A DNA stretch of 64,000 nt from CANKJK01 sp040081715 (GTDB lineage Bacteria; Acidobacteriota; Vicinamibacteria; Vicinamibacterales; UBA2999). The translations under genes were made by a program, and so were the position numbers. The stretch lies in assembly GCA_040081715.1 (NCBI GenBank), contig JBEBFY010000006.1:62001-126000 (forward strand). The letters run 5' to 3'. Below are positions 60,132 through 64,000 of this stretch, piece after piece. The stretch's first letter is position 1, and each line of letters opens with the position of its first letter. Below the pieces are notes generated by a model. The model was not told the origin of the DNA. It worked only from the letters and a program-made list of their open reading frames with translations, and did not search any database.

Positions 60132-60533
60132 GTGACCCATCGATCCCACTCCCTGGCGGCCTTTGCCGCCATCGTCATGGCCGTGACGCTGGCCTTCGGC
60201 GTTCTGCTGCCCGGGTCGCGTCCGTCCGGCCGTGAGCGGCCCATGCGGCGGGCAGCACGTACCGGATGGAGTGCCCGCTCGGTCAGTTCCGGCGTGTGGC
60301 TGGTGCCGGATGAAGAAGCCTGCGTCGAGGCTCTTGGTTCAGACAATGGGGACAAGGACGCGCGGCCGGGCGATGACCGTTCGGACGGGGCATATGGTGT
60401 ACAGCCAGCCGGGGCGGTGTTTGCTCCCAGCCTCGAACTCAGTCTGACGCGGCCCCTGGCATCGCAGCCTATTCCCGCCCGCTTCCGCGTTTCGCCCTCC
60501 CCGGGGCGAGCCCCTCCGGTCCTCGTCTCCTAG
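60132..60533 (+). CDS. Small secreted hypothetical protein
   Basis: 133-residue protein from GTG 60132. The N-terminus (LAAFAAIVMAVTLAFGVLLP) is a signal peptide or anchor. The mature part has no recognisable domain, is Gly/Asp-rich in the middle, and ends in a Pro-rich tail (PARFRVSPSPGRAPPVLVS). The length and layout match the two small secreted proteins that precede the RND operons in this window. TACATA lies 5 bases before the GTG and could be a -10 element of a leaderless message, although no good -35 is seen. Function is unknown. Confidence 0.5.
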   Translation: MTHRSHSLAAFAAIVMAVTLAFGVLLPGSRPSGRERPMRRAARTGWSARSVSSGVWLVPDEEACVEALGSDNGDKDARPGDDRSDGAYGVQPAGAVFAPSLELSLTRPLASQPIPARFRVSPSPGRAPPVLVS

Positions 60534-60661
60534 CTACACCCGTTCGAGGCCGGGCAGCCGTGTGGCTGCCTGCGTGCGCGGATCGCATCCGCGAGCGGGA
60601 CAATTCTGATACGGAGAGGGTCTGCCCTGAGCGGCCCGATTGCGAGAGGACTGCAGAATCC

Positions 60662-61459
60662 ATGAAGGCGCATACGTCAGAATCCCAGGCCACTATCACG
60701 CCCGCGCGTGCCCTCGAGCTGCTCAAGGAGGGCAACGCGCGCTTCGTCAACAACCTGCGCGCTAATCGGAACTTGCTCCAGCAGGCCAACGAGACCCGCG
60801 ACGGCCAGTGGCCCTTTGCCACCATCCTCAGTTGCATCGACAGCCGGACCTCGGCCGAGCTGGTCTTCGACCAGGGGCTCGGCGACATCTTCTCGATCCG
60901 GATTGCCGGCAACGTCGTGAACACCGACATCATCGGTAGCCTGGAGTTCGCGTGCCAGCTGGCGGGGTCGAAGCTCATCGCCGTGCTCGGCCACAGCCAG
61001 TGCGGTGCCATCAAGGGCGCCTGCGACCACGTGGAAATGGGCAACCTCACCGAACTGCTCTCGAAGATCCAGCCGGCGGTGTACGAGGAGAACCTGACCG
61101 TCGATCCATCGGAACGGAATTCCGCCAACACGGTGTTTGTCGAGAACGTGGCGCGGCTCAACGTCCAACGTTCCGTCCGGACGGTCGTGAACCGGAGCTA
61201 TGTGCTCGCCGGGCTCATCGAAGCGGGGCGCGTGGCGATCATCGCCGGCATGCACGATCTGGCCTCCGGCGCGGTGACCTTCTACGACGACACGCTGGTC
61301 AGCGACGGGCCGTCGCTGCGGGCCGTCGCGCGTTCCACCGGGGCACCGGTACGTCGTGGGTCCTCCGCGTCCGTTGCGGAGAAGTCTGATGCCGTTGTCG
61401 CGGCGAAGGCTGGGCCGGCGCGCGCGGCAACAGCTGAGCCCGTGGGCGCGACAGAATAG
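60662..61459 (+). CDS. Beta-class carbonic anhydrase
   Basis: 265-residue enzyme interconverting CO2 and bicarbonate. Zinc ligands C58 (LSCIDSR), H111 and C114 (GHSQCGAIKG) with the catalytic D60 are in place. The fold helices LVFDQGLGDIFSIRIAGNVV and IIGSLEFACQLAGSKLIAVL are typical. An Ala-rich tail of about 40 residues after VSDGPSLRAV is extra to the family. No signal peptide is seen. ATG 60662 was taken because the family begins near it. It is likely monocistronic, with a strong hairpin 5 bases after the stop. Confidence 0.93.
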   Translation: MKAHTSESQATITPARALELLKEGNARFVNNLRANRNLLQQANETRDGQWPFATILSCIDSRTSAELVFDQGLGDIFSIRIAGNVVNTDIIGSLEFACQLAGSKLIAVLGHSQCGAIKGACDHVEMGNLTELLSKIQPAVYEENLTVDPSERNSANTVFVENVARLNVQRSVRTVVNRSYVLAGLIEAGRVAIIAGMHDLASGAVTFYDDTLVSDGPSLRAVARSTGAPVRRGSSASVAEKSDAVVAAKAGPARAATAEPVGATE

Positions 61460-61464
61460 CGCGT

Positions 61465-61490
61465 CGGGGCCGTCCGAATGGACGGCCCCG
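61465..61490 (+). terminator. Terminator hairpin after carbonic anhydrase
   Basis: A perfect 11-base stem (GGGGCCGTCC within C61465-G61490) with a GAAT loop sits 6 bases after the carbonic anhydrase stop. The following bases are only moderately T-rich, so efficient intrinsic termination is likely but not certain. Downstream, 61491-61751 holds no recognisable gene and should contain the receptor promoter. Confidence 0.65.
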
Positions 61491-61751
61491 GGTTCGGTCT
61501 GCTAGGCTTGAACCCGCTTGGCACTTTCTCACTCCACCTGTTGTCCCTGCTGTTGCGCGTGCGCCGCTTGCCGGTGCGCGTGTATCCAGCCGACGACAGG
61601 CCGTTGAGTGAGGAGCGCTAGTCCTACCCGTTAGTTCCCTCGTTCCCCTCCCCAAGCTGTCGCTCGGCGCATCCCGATTTCTGCTGGTCGTGTGACCGGC
61701 GTGTTCGTGACGTGTGTGCGCCGCCGAGAACTGGCGCGAGGGAGTGTCGTT

Positions 61752-64000
61752 GTGGTTCGAGCCTTATCTGTTCGGTTGTTCGTGGTGATGGTGGCGCTGT
61801 GGCCGGTGATGGCGGCCGCACAGGTGCCTTCGGGTTCGGTCAGCGGAGTCGTGCGTGACTCATCGGGCGGCGTGGTACCCGGGGCCTCGGTGAAAGTGAT
61901 GAGCGAGGACACGAACGTCAGCCTGGACGCGTTTACCGACGAGCGCGGGGCCTATCGCGTGGAAGGGTTGGCGCTCGGGCGCTATCGCGTGGAGGCGGTG
62001 CTGGACGGCTTCGAAGCCACTGTCTCCCGTCTGACGTTGACGGACGGACAGGCCGCCACCTTCGATGCCACGTTGCAGCCCGCGCGCTTCTCGCAGGCCG
62101 TTGTCGTGACGGCCCGGCGCGTGGAAGAGGCGGCGCAGGAGGTGCCGATTCCCGTATCCGTGCTCCGGGGCGATCTGGTGGCCGATGCCGGCGCCTTCAA
62201 CGTGAACCGGATGAAGGAGATGCTGCCGACGGTGCAGTTCTACTCCACGAATCCCCGCAACTCGGCCATCAACATCCGCGGACTCGGTGCGCCGTTCGGC
62301 CTGACCAACGACGGCATTGAGCCTGGGGTGGGCCTCTACATCGACGGCGTGTTCTTCGCACGGCCCGCGGCCGCCACGCTCGACTTCCTCGACGTGGAAC
62401 AGGTGGAGGTGCTGCGCGGCCCCCAGGGGACGCTCTTCGGCAAGAACACGACGTCCGGGGCGATCAACGTGACCACCCGCAAGCCGAGCTTTTCTCCCAA
62501 CAGCGAGGTCGAGCTGAATTTCGGCAACGTCGGCTATGTGCAGGCCAAAGCGTCCGTGACCGGGCCCTTGCTCAAGAACCTGGCCGGCCGCGTGTCGTTC
62601 TCCGGCACGCAGCGTGATGGCGTGGTCTTCAACACGAAGACCGGCGATGACGTGAACGACATGAACAACCTCGGCCTGCGCGGGCAGCTCCTCTACGCGC
62701 CGTCCGGTGACCTCGCCATCCTCGGGTCGGCGGACCACACGCGGCAGCGTGTCGAGGGGATGACGCAGGTGGTGGCCGGCGTCGCCCCGACGCTGCGGCC
62801 GGCCAATCGCCAGTACGCCGGGATCGCCGCCGACCTCGGCTATGCACCGCCGAGCTTCAATGCGTTCGACCGGGTGACCGACGTCGACTCCCCGATGCGC
62901 TCCTACCAGGATCTCGGTGGCGCTTCGCTCAACGTCGACTGGAAGCTCGGCAAGGGCCGGTTGACGTCGACGACGGGCTGGCGCTTCTGGGACTGGAAGC
63001 CGTCCAACGACCGCGATTTCATCGGCCTGGCGATCACGTCCGTGTCGGCCGCGCCGTCCTATCAGCAGCAGTGGACGCAGGAAGTGCGGTACGCCGCGAC
63101 GCTCTCCCCCAAGTTCAACTTCGTGGCCGGGGGCTTCTTCTTCCGCCAGGTGCTGGACTCGGACCCGACCTTCAAGCAGGAACAGGGCGCAGCGGCGGCG
63201 CGGTTCCTGCTGGCGCCGAGCGCGAATGCGGCGACGCCTGGCCTGCTCGACGGGTACGGCTTCGACCAGACGCTCGCTTACCGGAACGTGAGTGCGGCGG
63301 GCTTCGGCCAACTCGAGTGGTCGATCACCGACCGGCTGCGCGTGCTGCCCGGGTTGCGGGTGAACTATGACCAGAAGGACGTCGACTTCAATCAGACGGT
63401 GTACGGAGGATTGCAGACAACCAACGCCGCGCTCATCGCGCTGCAACGGTCGGTCCTGGCGCCGCAGGCCTACACGGCCGATGTGAACGACACGAACCTG
63501 TCGGGCCAGTTCACGGTCGCCTACAAGGTGGCCAACCCGGTGCACACCTACGCGACCTACGCCACGAGCTTCAAGTCGGTGGGCCTCAACCTGAACGGGG
63601 TGCCGACGGACGCCCAGGACCGTCCTGTGCTCTCGGCCGCGACGGTGAAGCCGGAGGATGTGCGGCATTTCGAGGTGGGCATCAAGACCGAGCCCTGGAG
63701 GGGCGCCACGGCGAACATCACGGTGTTCAACACCGACGTGCGCGACTTCCAGGCGCAGGTGGTCAATGCGGGCGTCGGTGTCCTGCGCGGGTATCTCGCG
63801 AATGCGGAGCAGGTGCGCGTGCGGGGCATCGAGTTCGACGGCAGCGCCAGGCTGAGCGACAGCCTCTCCGTGTATGCCTCCGGGGCCTGGACGGATGGCA
63901 CCTACGTCTCCTTTACCGACGCGCCGCCGCCGCTCGAAGACACCGGCGGCCCGCAGGTGAAGGACGTCTCCGGATCGCTCCTGCCTGGCATTTCGAAGAC
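61752..64000 (+). CDS. TonB-dependent receptor (partial at window end)
   Basis: At least 749 residues; the 3' end lies outside the window. After a signal peptide (VVMVALWPVMAAAQ), residues about 30-110 form a carboxypeptidase-regulatory-like domain (SGVVRDSSGGVVPGASVKV). The plug follows (EVPIPVSVLRGDLVADAG, INIRGLGAPFGLTNDG, LDVEQVEVLRGPQGTLFGKN). The barrel region shows YATYATSFKSVGLNLNGVP and VRGIEFDGSARL, common near the C-terminus of the barrel. The substrate (siderophore, vitamin or carbohydrate) cannot be told. GTG 61752 has GAGGGAG at a 7-base spacing. The regulatory-like domain plus receptor layout is typical of Acidobacteriota. Confidence 0.9.
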   Translation, partial: MVRALSVRLFVVMVALWPVMAAAQVPSGSVSGVVRDSSGGVVPGASVKVMSEDTNVSLDAFTDERGAYRVEGLALGRYRVEAVLDGFEATVSRLTLTDGQAATFDATLQPARFSQAVVVTARRVEEAAQEVPIPVSVLRGDLVADAGAFNVNRMKEMLPTVQFYSTNPRNSAINIRGLGAPFGLTNDGIEPGVGLYIDGVFFARPAAATLDFLDVEQVEVLRGPQGTLFGKNTTSGAINVTTRKPSFSPNSEVELNFGNVGYVQAKASVTGPLLKNLAGRVSFSGTQRDGVVFNTKTGDDVNDMNNLGLRGQLLYAPSGDLAILGSADHTRQRVEGMTQVVAGVAPTLRPANRQYAGIAADLGYAPPSFNAFDRVTDVDSPMRSYQDLGGASLNVDWKLGKGRLTSTTGWRFWDWKPSNDRDFIGLAITSVSAAPSYQQQWTQEVRYAATLSPKFNFVAGGFFFRQVLDSDPTFKQEQGAAAARFLLAPSANAATPGLLDGYGFDQTLAYRNVSAAGFGQLEWSITDRLRVLPGLRVNYDQKDVDFNQTVYGGLQTTNAALIALQRSVLAPQAYTADVNDTNLSGQFTVAYKVANPVHTYATYATSFKSVGLNLNGVPTDAQDRPVLSAATVKPEDVRHFEVGIKTEPWRGATANITVFNTDVRDFQAQVVNAGVGVLRGYLANAEQVRVRGIEFDGSARLSDSLSVYASGAWTDGTYVSFTDAPPPLEDTGGPQVKDVSGSLLPGISK

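Noticed and set aside
61518..61532. TTGGCAC resembling a sigma-54 -24 element upstream of the receptor.
   Set aside because: The required GC at -12 is missing at the correct spacing.
61860..63668. Long open frame (602 codons) on the minus strand opposite the TonB-dependent receptor.
   Set aside because: Its protein is Arg/His/Gly-rich without motifs, while the plus strand encodes a clear receptor. High GC content produces such antisense frames.

Overview
The window looks like a chromosomal segment of an Acidobacteriota bacterium, probably Vicinamibacteria-like. This is inferred from high GC content, dense short-spaced operons, a TonB-dependent receptor with an N-terminal carboxypeptidase-regulatory-like domain, a DUF5916 barrel protein, a cytochrome c-DUF1080 fusion, tandem NHL-repeat secreted proteins and a PQQ-type dehydrogenase. 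No rRNA, tRNA, CRISPR array, insertion sequence or replication origin was recognised.

Layout. 1-1191: a decayed helicase end and a ParDE-like toxin-antitoxin pair. 1209-11020 (minus): a glycogen operon in transcription order glgA, GH57 branching enzyme, GH57/DUF3536 protein, GH57 4-alpha-glucanotransferase and a GAF-fused alpha-glucan phosphorylase, with gaps of -4 to 47 bp. 11200-13625: two tandem NHL-repeat secreted proteins. 13837-16191: an accessory patch with a DUF4160/DUF2442 pair, a DUF1003 membrane protein, hicB beside an internally deleted hicA, a Mesh1-like ppGpp hydrolase and a chimeric restriction/helicase remnant. 16265-26804: housekeeping genes including an alpha/beta hydrolase, amidase, pyruvate kinase, SRPBCC protein, LOG-like protein, NamZ-like muramidase, MFS-spermidine-synthase fusion and CorA.

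26841-43431 is a heavy-metal resistance island on the plus strand. It has a His-rich secreted protein followed by czcC-czcB-czcA, an inserted VapBC pair, a Met-rich 45-residue membrane peptide, a Cu(I) P1B ATPase interrupted by a one-base frameshift, a Cys-containing secreted protein, and cusA-cusC-cusB. CusA keeps the three-methionine Cu(I) relay and carries an extra C-terminal membrane helix plus a Met-rich FixH/YtkA-like periplasmic domain. No metal-sensing regulator lies in the island.

43498-50525 holds a DUF5916 outer-membrane-type protein, a cytochrome c-DUF1080 protein, a VOC protein, a PQQ-binding dehydrogenase and a tandem universal stress protein. 50612-53460 holds a P2-type cation ATPase and a Met/His-rich periplasmic protein. 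53617-58768 (minus) is a composite ABC exporter: an MlaF-like ATPase whose Walker-B catalytic glutamate is serine, a canonical MacB/LolD-like ATPase, an FtsX-fold permease and an HlyD adaptor. Its first start codon overlaps that of a divergent ferric-reductase-like flavocytochrome. The window closes with a small secreted protein, a beta-carbonic anhydrase with a strong 3' hairpin, and a TonB-dependent receptor running off the end.

The likeliest under-described elements are the CusA-FixH/YtkA fusion within the regulator-less copper island, the two-ATPase exporter with one degenerate ATPase, and the GAF-GlgP three-GH57 glycogen operon. Start codons were chosen from ribosome binding sites, overlaps and domain starts, so some may be off by a few codons. 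All family names come from motif reading, not database searches.
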